Notes under the pieces: generated by a model
What the model saw: only the letters and a program-made list of their open reading frames with translations
What the model was told of the DNA's origin: nothing
Database searches by the model: none
IMG/VR virus record: IMGVR_UViG_3300036766_000225
Span: 1 to 38,955 of that record
Direction: 5' to 3' (one strand)
From: a virus
Length of the DNA: 38,955 nt
Shown: piece after piece, positions 20,532 to 28,800 of the stretch
Layout of the letters: every line of letters starts with the position of its first letter
How positions within the stretch are numbered: position 1 is the stretch's first letter
Position numbers and translations under genes: made by a program

Positions 20532-20893
20532 ATGACGAACAAATTGAACAACAGGCCGCTCAAGCTGTCTGGCTGCTTGGAGAATGCGAACGTCTAAGGG
20601 TCCAGCTCGCCGAAGCTGAGCGGGCGCGGGATGAGTTGAAACAAAAGTACGAATGCCAAACCCCAGAACGAGGCGGCCCGTATTGTGGCGCGTCCAATGC
20701 CTGTTACGAATGTTTTCGCAAATTTGCCTTTGAGAACGAGACTGAAGTCGAGCGATTAGAGCAGGCGATTGGTGCGCTTGGAGTAATCGGTGGCGGCTAC
20801 TGTTTTTGTTCCAGCAATCGTGACCCAGAGAAAACAGAGCATGAACCTGAATGCAGGGACTTACGCCAAGTCCTCGCGGAGACGAAGTCATGA
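20528..20893 (+). CDS. Cysteine-rich coiled-coil hypothetical protein
   Basis: The protein has 121 residues and is coupled on both sides. Residues 15-42 form a charged helix (Leu-Ala-Glu-Ala-Glu-Arg-Ala-Arg-Asp-Glu). A middle part holds several cysteines (Tyr-Glu-Cys, Pro-Tyr-Cys, Ala-Cys-Tyr-Glu-Cys), and a further Cys-Phe-Cys pair comes near residue 92. The spacing could bind zinc. No family is recognised. Confidence 0.68.
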   Translation: MNDEQIEQQAAQAVWLLGECERLRVQLAEAERARDELKQKYECQTPERGGPYCGASNACYECFRKFAFENETEVERLEQAIGALGVIGGGYCFCSSNRDPEKTEHEPECRDLRQVLAETKS

Positions 20894-21078
20894 TCAATGA
20901 ATTCGGCTTCACTTGGGGGCCGATAACGATTGAGCGCGCGTGTTCGGACGAAAAGAAAGGCTGGCGTCTACTCATCGTAAAGACTGCGCGCCATCCAAAT
21001 GGATTACAAATCTACGTCACCAAAACCGGGAAAGTGCGGGTATTCGATAACAAGAATAGAACGGAGTGGAAGCCATGA
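20890..21078 (+). CDS. Small hypothetical protein
   Basis: I chose ATG 20890, overlapping the previous stop as ATGA (62 residues). The upstream extension lies inside the previous gene. The sequence looks beta-rich (Trp-Gly-Pro-Ile-Thr-Ile-Glu-Arg, Trp-Arg-Leu-Leu-Ile-Val, Leu-Gln-Ile-Tyr-Val-Thr-x-Thr-Gly-Lys-Val-Arg-Val-Phe) and ends basic, like a small beta-barrel nucleic-acid binder. This kind of short protein recurs in phage early operons. The function is unknown. Confidence 0.7.
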   Translation: MINEFGFTWGPITIERACSDEKKGWRLLIVKTARHPNGLQIYVTKTGKVRVFDNKNRTEWKP

Positions 21079-21473
21079 GCCGCGCAGCGTTTATCGAATG
21101 GTGTATTAGCCAAAATGGTGATCGCGAAGATATCGAACGCGAGATGAATCTCCGTAGCGGCACTGTGGCGGGTATGTCGGCCGCTTGGCAAGCCTGCGAA
21201 CAGCGCATGCAGGCCGAACTCGAAGCGTTAAAACTAGCTAATTTGGAAGCGGCGGAAGAAATTAAAAGGCTGGACTCTGAAGTCGAAGCGGCGCGGGCGG
21301 ATGCGGAGCGGCTTGATTGGTTAGAATCCAAGGGTGATAGCACCGATTGGGTTGCTCGGAAATCTATGACAGGTCGAGGATACCGACTGCACAACACTGG
21401 TTTCCGAATATTAGAAGATAGTCACAGAACTGTTCGAGCCGCCATCGACGCCACCATGAGCCGGCCAGAATGA
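21075..21473 (+). CDS. Hypothetical coiled-coil protein
   Basis: I chose ATG 21075 (ATGA overlap; 132 residues). The N-terminus is a short alpha-helical domain with Phe-Ile-Glu-Trp-Cys. Residues about 45-83 form a heptad-like coiled coil (Leu-x-x-Leu-Lys-Leu-Ala-Asn-Leu-Glu-Ala-Ala-Glu-Glu-Ile). The C-terminal part, with Glu-Arg-Leu-Asp-Trp-Leu-Glu and Tyr-Arg-Leu, then Val-Arg-Ala-Ala-Ile-Asp-Ala, is the pattern of a small phage domain (Glu-Arg-Leu-Asp-Trp-Leu) often found in such operons. The function is unknown. Confidence 0.74.
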   Translation: MSRAAFIEWCISQNGDREDIEREMNLRSGTVAGMSAAWQACEQRMQAELEALKLANLEAAEEIKRLDSEVEAARADAERLDWLESKGDSTDWVARKSMTGRGYRLHNTGFRILEDSHRTVRAAIDATMSRPE

Positions 21474-21646
21474 AGCTATACAACGGCGCTGTGATGTTAG
21501 ACGACCACCTAGCCGCCATGCGCAAGGCTGTTGAGAGGGCCTATTGGCATGGTTGGGGACAACGTGATTTCTTATCGATGCCGCATATTCTCGCTGAACT
21601 CAATGTACTGTTCGAGACGATTATTAAAGAGGCGCAGGAAAGCTAA
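21470..21646 (+). CDS. 58-aa hypothetical protein, last gene of the rightward operon
   Basis: ATG 21470 overlaps the previous stop as ATGA, and the frame runs 58 codons to TAA at 21644-21646. The protein is helical with a Trp-His-Gly-Trp-Gly-Gln-Arg-Asp patch and Leu-Ala-Glu-Leu-Asn-Val-Leu-Phe. It ends 34 bases before the converging spanin gene. The function is unknown. Confidence 0.65.
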   Translation: MKLYNGAVMLDDHLAAMRKAVERAYWHGWGQRDFLSMPHILAELNVLFETIIKEAQES

Positions 21647-21680
21647 CCCATGCGCCCCACAGCCAAGGCGAACGGAATGA
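21647..21680. other. Point of convergence of the two gene blocks
   Basis: Only 34 bases separate the last rightward stop from the last leftward stop. I see no hairpin with a T-run on either strand, so the two transcripts probably run into each other or end at a factor-dependent site. Confidence 0.6.
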
Positions 21681-22007
21681 CTACTGACAACTCTTCGAGA
21701 ATTCCTCCCAAGCGTCCACGCGGGCCTTCAAGGCCCATAACAGCGATTGAAGCAATGTCTCGGATTGAGGCGATAGGCAAGAGGATGCCGTCAGACTTCC
21801 GCTTGAGGATTCAAATATCGGCAGGACCGATTGGAATGGCTTTAGAAGTTCAGGGGGAGGCTGGCATGGCACTCGAACCGGGACCTCAACCACAGGCCCA
21901 GGCTCGTGAATCACAAGGGGCGGCGCGTGAGCGCAACTTGCAAGAGCCAAGCATCCTATGGCCACTTGCAATGTTCGGCCCAGGGGAGCCATACCTATAT
22001 TAATCAC
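21681..22007 (-). CDS. Outer-membrane spanin subunit (Rz1-like lipoprotein)
   Basis: The protein has 108 residues from GTG 22007 with GGGAA upstream. An internal ATG (21992) is also possible. Residues 7-25 make a signal peptide ending in a lipobox Leu-Ala-Ser-Cys with Cys25 as the lipid-bearing residue. The mature part begins with a proline-rich stretch (Ala-Pro-Pro, Pro-Gly-Pro, Pro-Pro-Pro), as in Rz1 proteins. It overlaps the inner-membrane spanin by 8 bases. With its partner it fuses inner and outer membranes at the end of lysis. It is longer than lambda Rz1, as in many two-gene spanins that do not overlap fully. It is the last gene of the leftward block. Confidence 0.82.
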   Translation of the reverse strand: MINIGMAPLGRTLQVAIGCLALASCAHAPPLVIHEPGPVVEVPVRVPCQPPPELLKPFQSVLPIFESSSGSLTASSCLSPQSETLLQSLLWALKARVDAWEEFSKSCQ

Positions 22008-22356
22008 CGAACAATTCCCGCACGAACCGATTCATGACGTCAGGCCCATGCCCCTCTATTTTCGGAGCGGGGCGCATTAGAACCGCCTGAGACGCTTTCT
22101 GAGCGGCTTTCTCTTTAACCTGCCCCTGGGTAGCCAGTGAGGCGATTGCTTGATTCTGAGTCGCTATGCGCTGGACTAAGCCACTGTTTGCAGCCAGTGC
22201 TTCGTCTCTCACGTGTACCGCAGCATCCAATAGTCGGCCAGTCTCGGCAATTTCGAGCTGCGCGGAGTGGAGCCGCCATGTTTGAATGCCAATCCCTGCC
22301 AGCCCGAACACTGCCACCAAGATGGGCACCAGGAACGGGCGTAGCAGGGTGAGCAC
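22000..22356 (-). CDS. Inner-membrane spanin subunit (Rz-like)
   Basis: I chose GTG 22356 because AAGGGATAGGA precedes it (118 residues). A GTG at 22401 would add 15 residues and overlap the gene before it. An N-terminal membrane helix (about residues 6-25: Phe-Leu-Val-Pro-Ile-Leu-Val-Ala-Val-Phe-Gly-Leu-Ala-Gly) is followed by a long charged helix with Ala, Gln and Glu heptads, suited to a periplasmic coiled coil. This is the structure of the i-spanin. It precedes the lipoprotein partner, as expected for a two-component spanin. Confidence 0.8.
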   Translation of the reverse strand: MLTLLRPFLVPILVAVFGLAGIGIQTWRLHSAQLEIAETGRLLDAAVHVRDEALAANSGLVQRIATQNQAIASLATQGQVKEKAAQKASQAVLMRPAPKIEGHGPDVMNRFVRELFGD

Positions 22357-22361
22357 AAGTC

Positions 22362-22568
22362 CTATCCCTTCGCTGCCTTCGCGTTCGCCTCGCTGTCCCA
22401 CCCCGCGACGGTAGTCATCACGGCTTCTACAGCCGGAGTCACCACCATTGCTTGCAGTTCGAGCAAATGAGCATAGGTGAGCCCGTTCTGTTCAAATACA
22501 ATCCGTTGTGCGACGGAGCCATCTTGACGGCTCACCGTGCATTCAATCTTCATTCCTGCATTGTCCAT
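22362..22568 (-). CDS. Small hypothetical protein in the lysis cassette
   Basis: I chose ATG 22568, with AGGAG seven bases upstream (68 residues). The frame is open much further (to 22829) but that part overlaps the holin gene and the 32-aa gene. It is mixed beta/alpha, with Ile-Val-Phe-Glu-Gln-Asn-Gly and Leu-Leu-Glu-Leu-Gln-Ala-Met-Val, without signal or membrane segment. It lies between holin and spanins. The function is unknown. Confidence 0.65.
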   Translation of the reverse strand: MDNAGMKIECTVSRQDGSVAQRIVFEQNGLTYAHLLELQAMVVTPAVEAVMTTVAGWDSEANAKAAKG

Positions 22569-22663
22569 GACATATCTCCTGTTGAAACTTCTAGCTAACA
22601 ACACCAGTCGAATAGGCCAGCAAGTCGCTCCCATTAACGACAGTCGCAGCGCCGCCTGAAACC

Positions 22664-22762
22664 CTATCGCCTGAGTCGAATATCTATCCACCACCAAATT
22701 GCCCCGAGTCCCAGGCAAGCAGCGGCAATTATCATGCTCGATAGCGAAACAATTGAGCCCAT
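22664..22762 (-). CDS. 32-aa membrane micro-protein after the holin
   Basis: The start ATG (22760-22762) overlaps the holin stop as TAATG. The frame runs to a TAG at 22664-22666. Residues 9-25 (Met-Ile-Ile-Ala-Ala-Ala-Cys-Leu-Gly-Leu-Gly-Ala-Ile-Trp-Trp-Trp) make one membrane helix and the end is basic (Arg-Leu-Arg-Arg). Size and topology suit an antiholin or small holin partner. This is inferred from position only. Confidence 0.5.
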   Translation of the reverse strand: MGSIVSLSSMIIAAACLGLGAIWWWIDIRLRR

Positions 22763-23169
22763 TAGCGGGCGTCGGTTCCGCTTGTAGAATCTTTCTTCTC
22801 CAACTCTTTAATAATGTTGATGGCGGCAATTTCCTGCTGTGGAGAGAGCCCTAGATATTTTGTTAGAAACTGCTCTAGACGAAAAAGGCCGCGTGTCCCC
22901 ATGTGCGAGGAAATACCGACAAGTGCGGCGGTGACAAGTTCTGGTGTGTTGGCTTGTTCAGCGATGAGGAAAGTTAGCACCCCAACAAATGCGCTGACCG
23001 CAAGCTCGCCAATCATTTCAATGAAGTTGAATGCTCTCACTTTCCCAGCCCTCACTTTCTGAACGAAACTCACGAGTCCGCCCCACATAGACATCGCGAG
23101 CACCCATGCCCACGTGAACATGGTGTAGTCGGCAAGCCCTTTGGTGGTTTCAATTTCTGGTGTTGGCAT
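22762..23169 (-). CDS. Holin (LydA / holin_3-type)
   Basis: The protein has 135 residues. It contains three hydrophobic segments: about 18-38 (Phe-Thr-Trp-Ala-Trp-Val-Leu-Ala-Met), 52-70 (Glu-Leu-Ala-Val-Ser-Ala-Phe-Val-Gly-Val-Leu-Thr-Phe-Leu-Ile) and 77-90. A Ser-Ser-His-Met-Gly-Thr-Arg-Gly motif follows the last segment, typical of LydA-like phage holins. It permeabilises the inner membrane at a set time so that the endolysin encoded before it reaches the cell wall. The place between endolysin and spanins agrees. Confidence 0.85.
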   Translation of the reverse strand: MPTPEIETTKGLADYTMFTWAWVLAMSMWGGLVSFVQKVRAGKVRAFNFIEMIGELAVSAFVGVLTFLIAEQANTPELVTAALVGISSHMGTRGLFRLEQFLTKYLGLSPQQEIAAINIIKELEKKDSTSGTDAR

Positions 23170-23188
23170 GATTACGCTTTCTTATTGG

Positions 23189-23545
23189 TTATTTACGACC
23201 GTCATATGTAAGGCTGTAATGGTTACCATCTGGCTTTGGTTTGAATCTTCCCCCCCATGCGCAATCCTCGGCGAGCGTTTCCCAATACTTGCCAAGCGGT
23301 CGATGGTGCTCAGAGCCGTCCAGATAGGTGCCGTTGCGGAACAGGTTTAAATCGATTGCCAGCCGATCGCAATGGAGGCTGTTCACAATCCCCGTGCCTT
23401 TCTTCTGCGCGTTCCACGCGGCCTGTTCAGCCGTGCGCCAAGCTTCGCCGAATGCGAGTTCGTAGCCGTTGGCATAGGCATAGTCGATCAGTTTCGCGAC
23501 GAGTCTCACGAAACGCGCTTGCTTGGTGCGGAGTTCGGTCACCAC
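23189..23545 (-). CDS. Endolysin, M15-type peptidase (L-Ala-D-Glu / D-Ala peptidase-like)
   Basis: The product has 118 residues from GTG 23545. The next GTG at 23542 gives the GTGA overlap with the previous stop and may be the true start. The zinc-peptidase pattern is clear: Ser-Leu-His-Cys-Asp-Arg-Leu-Ala-Ile-Asp-Leu at 56-66 (ligands His58 and Asp65) and Gly-Asn-His-Tyr-Ser at 107-111 (His109). It cleaves peptide bonds in peptidoglycan stems. There is no signal peptide, so it depends on the holin for release, as usual in this class. Confidence 0.9.
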   Translation of the reverse strand: MVTELRTKQARFVRLVAKLIDYAYANGYELAFGEAWRTAEQAAWNAQKKGTGIVNSLHCDRLAIDLNLFRNGTYLDGSEHHRPLGKYWETLAEDCAWGGRFKPKPDGNHYSLTYDGRK

Positions 23546-24039
23546 GTCACCGCCGCAATTTCCGCCGGGTTCTTGGCTGCGGCGATTGCGTTCTTAAGCG
23601 CTGCCTGCTTATTCCATACCGCTTGCTGCGCTAAGAACACTGATGCGCCCATCTGCACTAACTCTGCAATCGTCAGCGTGCGGTCTTTGTTATCGTAGGT
23701 GCGCCAAGCGATTGCGTCCGGGGTCGCCAATCCAATCAGCTTGGCTTGTACGATCATCGTCAAAGCGTTCGCAATGCGTGCGCTTGTCGCCTCGTCGGCG
23801 TCCCAGGTGTCGCCGTCCCAGGTTGCCGTGAGGCCCAGCAACGCGGCGTTGCGTGCCTGCGTGATGTTGGCAGCCGACACGAATTTAGTTTCGACGAGCG
23901 TGCGCTCTGCGTCTGGTTTGTTTCCTTTGCCGACCCACGCGGAGTACTCTTGCCAATCCGTGTTGGCTGAATCAGCTGGGATGAAAGCGCCATCTTTGGT
24001 GCGGACGACGCCGCTACTGGCGAGTTTGTAATCGTTCAT
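23539..24039 (-). CDS. Tail fibre assembly-like protein (DUF4376 domain)
   Basis: I chose ATG 24039, overlapping the fibre stop as ATGA (166 residues). The frame is open to 24060. The C-terminal half carries the DUF4376 pattern: Gln-Ala-Arg-Asn-Ala-Ala-Leu-Leu, Trp-Asp-Gly-Asp-Thr-Trp-Asp-Ala-Asp, a helix, then Trp-Arg-Thr-Tyr-Asp-Asn-Lys and Leu-Thr-x-Ala-Glu-Leu. Proteins of this type are found next to the fibre gene and may help fold the fibre or bind its tip. The position fits exactly. Confidence 0.82.
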   Translation of the reverse strand: MNDYKLASSGVVRTKDGAFIPADSANTDWQEYSAWVGKGNKPDAERTLVETKFVSAANITQARNAALLGLTATWDGDTWDADEATSARIANALTMIVQAKLIGLATPDAIAWRTYDNKDRTLTIAELVQMGASVFLAQQAVWNKQAALKNAIAAAKNPAEIAAVTW

Positions 24040-25838
24040 AGTTCTGCGCTCGCTATCCAATTGCCACCAATGGTGGCCGACGCCGTCACGGTGGTGAATA
24101 TCGCGGTAAAAGATTGCTCTGCAACGTTTACGACTGAAGGGGTGCGCGCGGCACCACCTCCGTCACGCCAAGTCGTCGTAGCGCCGCTAGTGGGGTCATA
24201 CAGCGTCACGGTGGGCGCGGCGCGTTTACGTTCTTTAAAAGGACAAGTAACTTCTGCGGTTCCGGCAGAGTTCGCGATAGATCCATTCTGCCCAACCCCG
24301 GTGGCGGTGCCAGGGACAACGGATACTTCAAAAGATTTCTCGTAGTAGCGCTGGCACCGCGCGAACAACGCCCCATAGTGAATACGTTCAAACTCAGTAG
24401 CCGCGCTGCCGGGTTCCAGCTGCACACCCGTAATGTCGAGAGTCGCGGCAAGTGTACCGATTAGCGAAACAGCCCCAGTGACACCGATGACGTTGGCCGT
24501 CGCGGTCCATGCGCTCGCGGCGGCGCGGAAGGTGGCACCCGCCCCGAGATCCAAATAAATCCGGCCCCACTTCGAGGAGTCCGCGGGCCATGTGCCAGAG
24601 GTGTCGCCGGCGATTGCTACGGTTTTAGTTTCCCACGTGTTGGCGGCGTTGATCGTGTAGTTGAACGGGTACGTGCGATTGCCCGCCGCATTGGCGAGCG
24701 CCCCGCTGAACGCCCCCGTCAGCGACGACCGTACACGGAACGAGAGCGTGACGGTTTGCGCGCCCGCGCCCCCGAAGGCGAAATCTGACGCGTTAAACCC
24801 TTCGATCGGAAGTTCGAGCCCGTACGTCTGCCCGGCGCCGATGGCGGCGTCGGCTGTCGTTATCGTGGCGCGGAAGAAATGGGAGAAGCCCGTCGGCGGG
24901 GTGGCGGTGCTGCGCGCGATTGAAAACACCCCATCGGCGGCTTGACCGAAGCCGCGCCACATATCTGCGCCAAAGAAGTTCGCAGTGGTATTCACGACGA
25001 CGGCAGCACCGGCATTGCGTTGGTCGATGCGCGCATCGCCGTTGGTGATTCGGTTTTTAAACGCCGGCCCCGAGTTTGTCACGAACGCCAGCCAGATAGC
25101 AGCACCCACACTGGCATCGATGCAGTCATAGATAATATTGGCAGTAATATCATACCAATGCGATCCCACGCTGTATCCGTCGCCGCTATCGTCGGTGACG
25201 GTTGGGGATACCGTCTGTCCAAAAGCGTGTAGTTTAGTAAAAAACGACCCGCCCGCCCCCTCGCCCAGATTCGTACGTGCTGCGGCTGCTGTAATCCCCC
25301 CGGTGCCACCATCGATGACCGCGATAGGCGTCACTATGGGCGACCCAGTTAACGTGCTGAGTGCGCCCCAGAGAAGTGTCAGACCGTCCGCCGAATAAAG
25401 CACGGTCCCCGCAGTAGGATCTGGCAGCGTGAGGCCGGTCAATGCTGTGACCTCCTGCAATGTCACCGCTCGCTCGCTTAGCTCCGCGACTTGCTGGATT
25501 AGCCGCACGTTGCGGTCGAGTGCACCTTCCAGGGTCTCGGCGGGCAGCGCGTCGCCGTCCCTCAAGTCCACGCCTTGCGTGTACGCGATCTGACTCTTGA
25601 TCAGTAGCGTCTCGCCGCTGGCGGGTGCCGTCAGCATGGTGATGCTGCCGCCAGACGCCCACGGCGATGCACTCACCGTGTAGTGCGTGGTCAACGTTTT
25701 GACGGTCTCGTCGCCTGCGCTGTCGCGCAGCACCACGCGCAAGTCAGCTTCGGCAGTGATAGGGAACGCGAAGGCAAAGGCTGTGGTGGAGCCGTTGCCG
25801 GCGTAGCTCACCTTGTTAGTGGAGACACTGACAGTCAT
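24036..25838 (-). CDS. Tail fibre protein (T7-like N-terminus, receptor binding)
   Basis: The protein has 600 residues. The first about 130 resemble the virion-attachment domain of T7 gp17: Ser-Tyr-Ala-Gly-Asn-Gly-Ser-Thr-Thr-Ala-Phe-Ala-Phe, Leu-Lys-Ser-Gln-type strands and Leu-Glu-Gly-Ala-Leu-Asp-Arg-Asn-Val-Arg-Leu-Ile-Gln-Gln, the helix that trimerises. From about residue 255 there is a carbohydrate-binding-like part common in fibres: Asn-Arg-Ile-Thr-Asn-Gly-Asp-Ala-Arg-Ile-Asp-Gln-Arg-Asn, later Gly-Val-Gln-Leu-Glu-Pro-Gly and Cys-Gln-Arg-Tyr-Tyr-Glu-Lys. The C-terminal 110 residues probably form the receptor tip. Confidence 0.88.
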   Translation of the reverse strand: MTVSVSTNKVSYAGNGSTTAFAFAFPITAEADLRVVLRDSAGDETVKTLTTHYTVSASPWASGGSITMLTAPASGETLLIKSQIAYTQGVDLRDGDALPAETLEGALDRNVRLIQQVAELSERAVTLQEVTALTGLTLPDPTAGTVLYSADGLTLLWGALSTLTGSPIVTPIAVIDGGTGGITAAAARTNLGEGAGGSFFTKLHAFGQTVSPTVTDDSGDGYSVGSHWYDITANIIYDCIDASVGAAIWLAFVTNSGPAFKNRITNGDARIDQRNAGAAVVVNTTANFFGADMWRGFGQAADGVFSIARSTATPPTGFSHFFRATITTADAAIGAGQTYGLELPIEGFNASDFAFGGAGAQTVTLSFRVRSSLTGAFSGALANAAGNRTYPFNYTINAANTWETKTVAIAGDTSGTWPADSSKWGRIYLDLGAGATFRAAASAWTATANVIGVTGAVSLIGTLAATLDITGVQLEPGSAATEFERIHYGALFARCQRYYEKSFEVSVVPGTATGVGQNGSIANSAGTAEVTCPFKERKRAAPTVTLYDPTSGATTTWRDGGGAARTPSVVNVAEQSFTAIFTTVTASATIGGNWIASAEL

Positions 25839-28800
25839 TCGACCACCTCATAGCTTTTCGCTTTATCCGACAGCCGTTGCAAACTCTCGCGGCGCACCAT
25901 TTTTGTGTTTGCCATCTTTACAGGATCTGCGCCATCCGCAAGCCCCCGCTTCTCTCCCATTTCCAAGATTTTGTCTACGAGATCTGGAAATTCCGACATC
26001 ATTTTAGCCTGCGCATCTTCTAGATAAAGTTGTCTGACCTCAGAAACCATCCCCACTTTCTGACCGGGCGGATCTGCGCCATCGGTAGCGCGTTTATAGG
26101 CTTTGTCTTTAAACAATTCTCCGAGCGCTTCCCACATCCCTAATCCGGAAAGATCAAGTTTTACTCGGGTATGATCTTTAAATCCTACGCCGAAATACTG
26201 TGTCCCTACAGGTTTTTTGAGCGCATAACCCACCAATTGCTGATAACGGTCATACTGTTTTTCGTCTAACTCGACCCCCCGCAAGTTTTTGGACGGCCGT
26301 GAGAATGACATTTCCAGGCGAAAGAGTTCATCGGCCACGGGATCGGGTTTATCGTCCGCAACGGACACTCCGAAATACTGCTCTATCTTGATTGGCTTGC
26401 CTGAAATACTCCGAATGAGCGGCAGCGCTTTCCGCCCTTCGACGCTGCTACGCTTCGTAAGCTCTTCGCCGATGGTGACGGCGCGGCGTAAATAGGGGTC
26501 TTGTTCCGCCACGATTTGCGCTACCAAATTGGGCACTAGAATACCGGCTTGTCGTTGTAACCACCGCTGATATTGTTCAGGGTTGTAACTGGTGAAAACT
26601 TCCATCGCATCAGCGGTGGATTGCATGTAGGACTTGTTCACAACATTGTTCCCAATGCCAGCGATCAGAGAAGCGCCGAACTCTTCCGCCGTTAAGTCGT
26701 CCATCAGGCTCATTAAGATCACAGAGTCGGCGGCGATCCCTAAAATCTGTCCGCCGGGATCAAGGCGCGAGTATTGTGCCCACTGGCCACCTTTACCCCC
26801 TATCCGAATCGAGTTCGGTTTATATCCGCGTTCCAGCCAAAGTGCTTTAGCGGCGGGTCCGGTTGGCCCGCTCCCGGTGATGATAATCGGAGCGTTGTCG
26901 TCTTCTTCGTATCCAGAGCGCGCCGCAGCAAAAGCGGCAGCCCAGACGAGCGCCCCCGTGGAGGCTTTAGCCATCGCGAGATCACGTTCTGCGAGATCTT
27001 CACTGAACAATTCTCGCCACCACACGGGGCGCACCGGGAAAGCAACTCGCTGCGTACTAAAGTCGAGAATGTTAGCGGTCACTCGAACGAAGGGGGCAAT
27101 GACGACCCCCGCGCCTGACTGCCCTATCAAGTTCATGCCACGGCCGAACTTTCCTTGCAGTTGTTCAGACATCGTAACAATGCGCGCGAACTTCTCGGCA
27201 GCCGCTTCCTGGGTCGGCGTCAGGAAGTTAACGCCTTGATCGACATAATCACGCAACTCTTTACCCCGAAACCCGGCGTTGATGCCTTCTCGGGTTAATT
27301 CGGTGGCCGCTTTCCCCCGATAGGCGAGCGTTTTCCAGAATTGATCGACCGCCCCAAGGAGTCGCCCCGATGCGCGAGCTGTCCCGCCTATTCCGTCAAT
27401 GATCAGGGACATCAGATCCGTCATGCGACCTAACGCACCACGTTCCCCGGTGCTGGCGGGATCTGCGGTAGTGCGTGCGTCTTTAATCCCCAGCTTGCTT
27501 TTAACTGCGCTGGCCGTTTCTTTGACACTTGCGATCACATTCGGCCCGGTAATCGCGGGTGGCCTGCCGGTTGAGAGTTTCGCGCCTGTCCCTTCTGCGC
27601 CAGAGGCAATCTGCTGGGCTTCCTGTGGGCTGGATTTCCAGACTTCTTTAAGAGACATCGGCATCCGATAGCCGACCTGCGAGCCGACGCTTTCATTGTG
27701 GCGCAGTGCGAAATTGAACAGCTTGAAGGAATCGTGTAACGCGCCCCAATACGCGGACACCATCGCGGCGGCTTCGCCTTCCTGTACCCCTTGCTTCATC
27801 CCGACCATGCCAAACAGTTTGCCCCACTTGGCGGCGACCGCGTGCTCGGCGGTTGACATGAACAGCGCCGAAGCGTTGCCGAGAAAGTTACGTTCTTGCG
27901 TTTGAAGCCCGCTTAACGCTGAGCCGTACCAAACTTCGCGGAGCATATCGCCCGCACCAGGACGGGTGACGGCGCGCGCAAAAGCGTTCTTTTCGGCAGA
28001 GGTTGTGAGGGACCGATTCTTTTCAATCATGTCAAGAATCCCTTCAAGGCCACCCATTGAGTCCAACTGCGCTTGTGCGTCTCTCGCGGCCGAAGTGTCA
28101 ATTTTCGAGGCCATCGCATCGAGACTTTCAGCAGAGAGAGATCCCCCCGTCACTTTCTGTTTGAATTGTTGCAGTGCACGACCCGCTTCCGCAGTCATGC
28201 CGTTAAGTTGTAGTTGCACCGCAGCATTTAGAGATAACGAACGCAGGTAGGCGAGTTGCGTACTCTGCCCATTGTCGCCGGCAAGAATTTGCTGTTCTAG
28301 CTGAAAGGTGCGATCCCGTGCCGAGGCCAATACCATGCGCGTAGACTTAACCTGCTCGGCATTGAACGCCTGTCCGACATTTCGCCCCAGCATGAACCCT
28401 TCGTCTCGAGCGAATAGCGCATGGGCATTTTCGGTCGTCTGCGCGGCCGATACCACGCCGCGCGTGGCTTCCTCGGTTCGCGCCTCGCCGAGCATGGTCG
28501 CCACGTCCATGATCAAGCCATTGATTTGATCTGGGGCTTCGAGCTTTTCAAGATTGATGTTGGCGGCGTATTTCGGCAATGGCCCCACATGGCCCATGCG
28601 CGTTAACATTTGTTCTTGCTTAGCCAGTGCTTCACGCGAGGCATCCACTGCCAACGGAGACACGCCTTTTGCGAGCAGCTTCAACCCCTCCGCAAACGGC
28701 CCCCCGGCAGCCACCTCAACGCGGTTCCCCGCCTCCGGGTAGAACGCCCCGGCAAAGGGGTTGTCACCTTCCAGTGGTTCAGGCGACGGTTTTACGGGCT

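Noticed and set aside
21650-22003. 117-aa open frame on the plus strand after the last rightward gene
   Set aside because: It lies opposite the Rz1-like gene, whose lipobox, proline-rich stretch and overlap with the i-spanin are convincing. The plus frame has low-complexity Pro/Arg composition and no family.
22569-22829. N-terminal extension of the gene at 22362-22568
   Set aside because: It would overlap the holin and the TAATG-coupled 32-aa gene, while ATG 22568 has a good ribosome binding site.
24036-25838. Diversity-generating retroelement acting on the tail fibre, as in BPP-1
   Set aside because: There is no reverse transcriptase gene and no second copy of the fibre's 3' end in the window.
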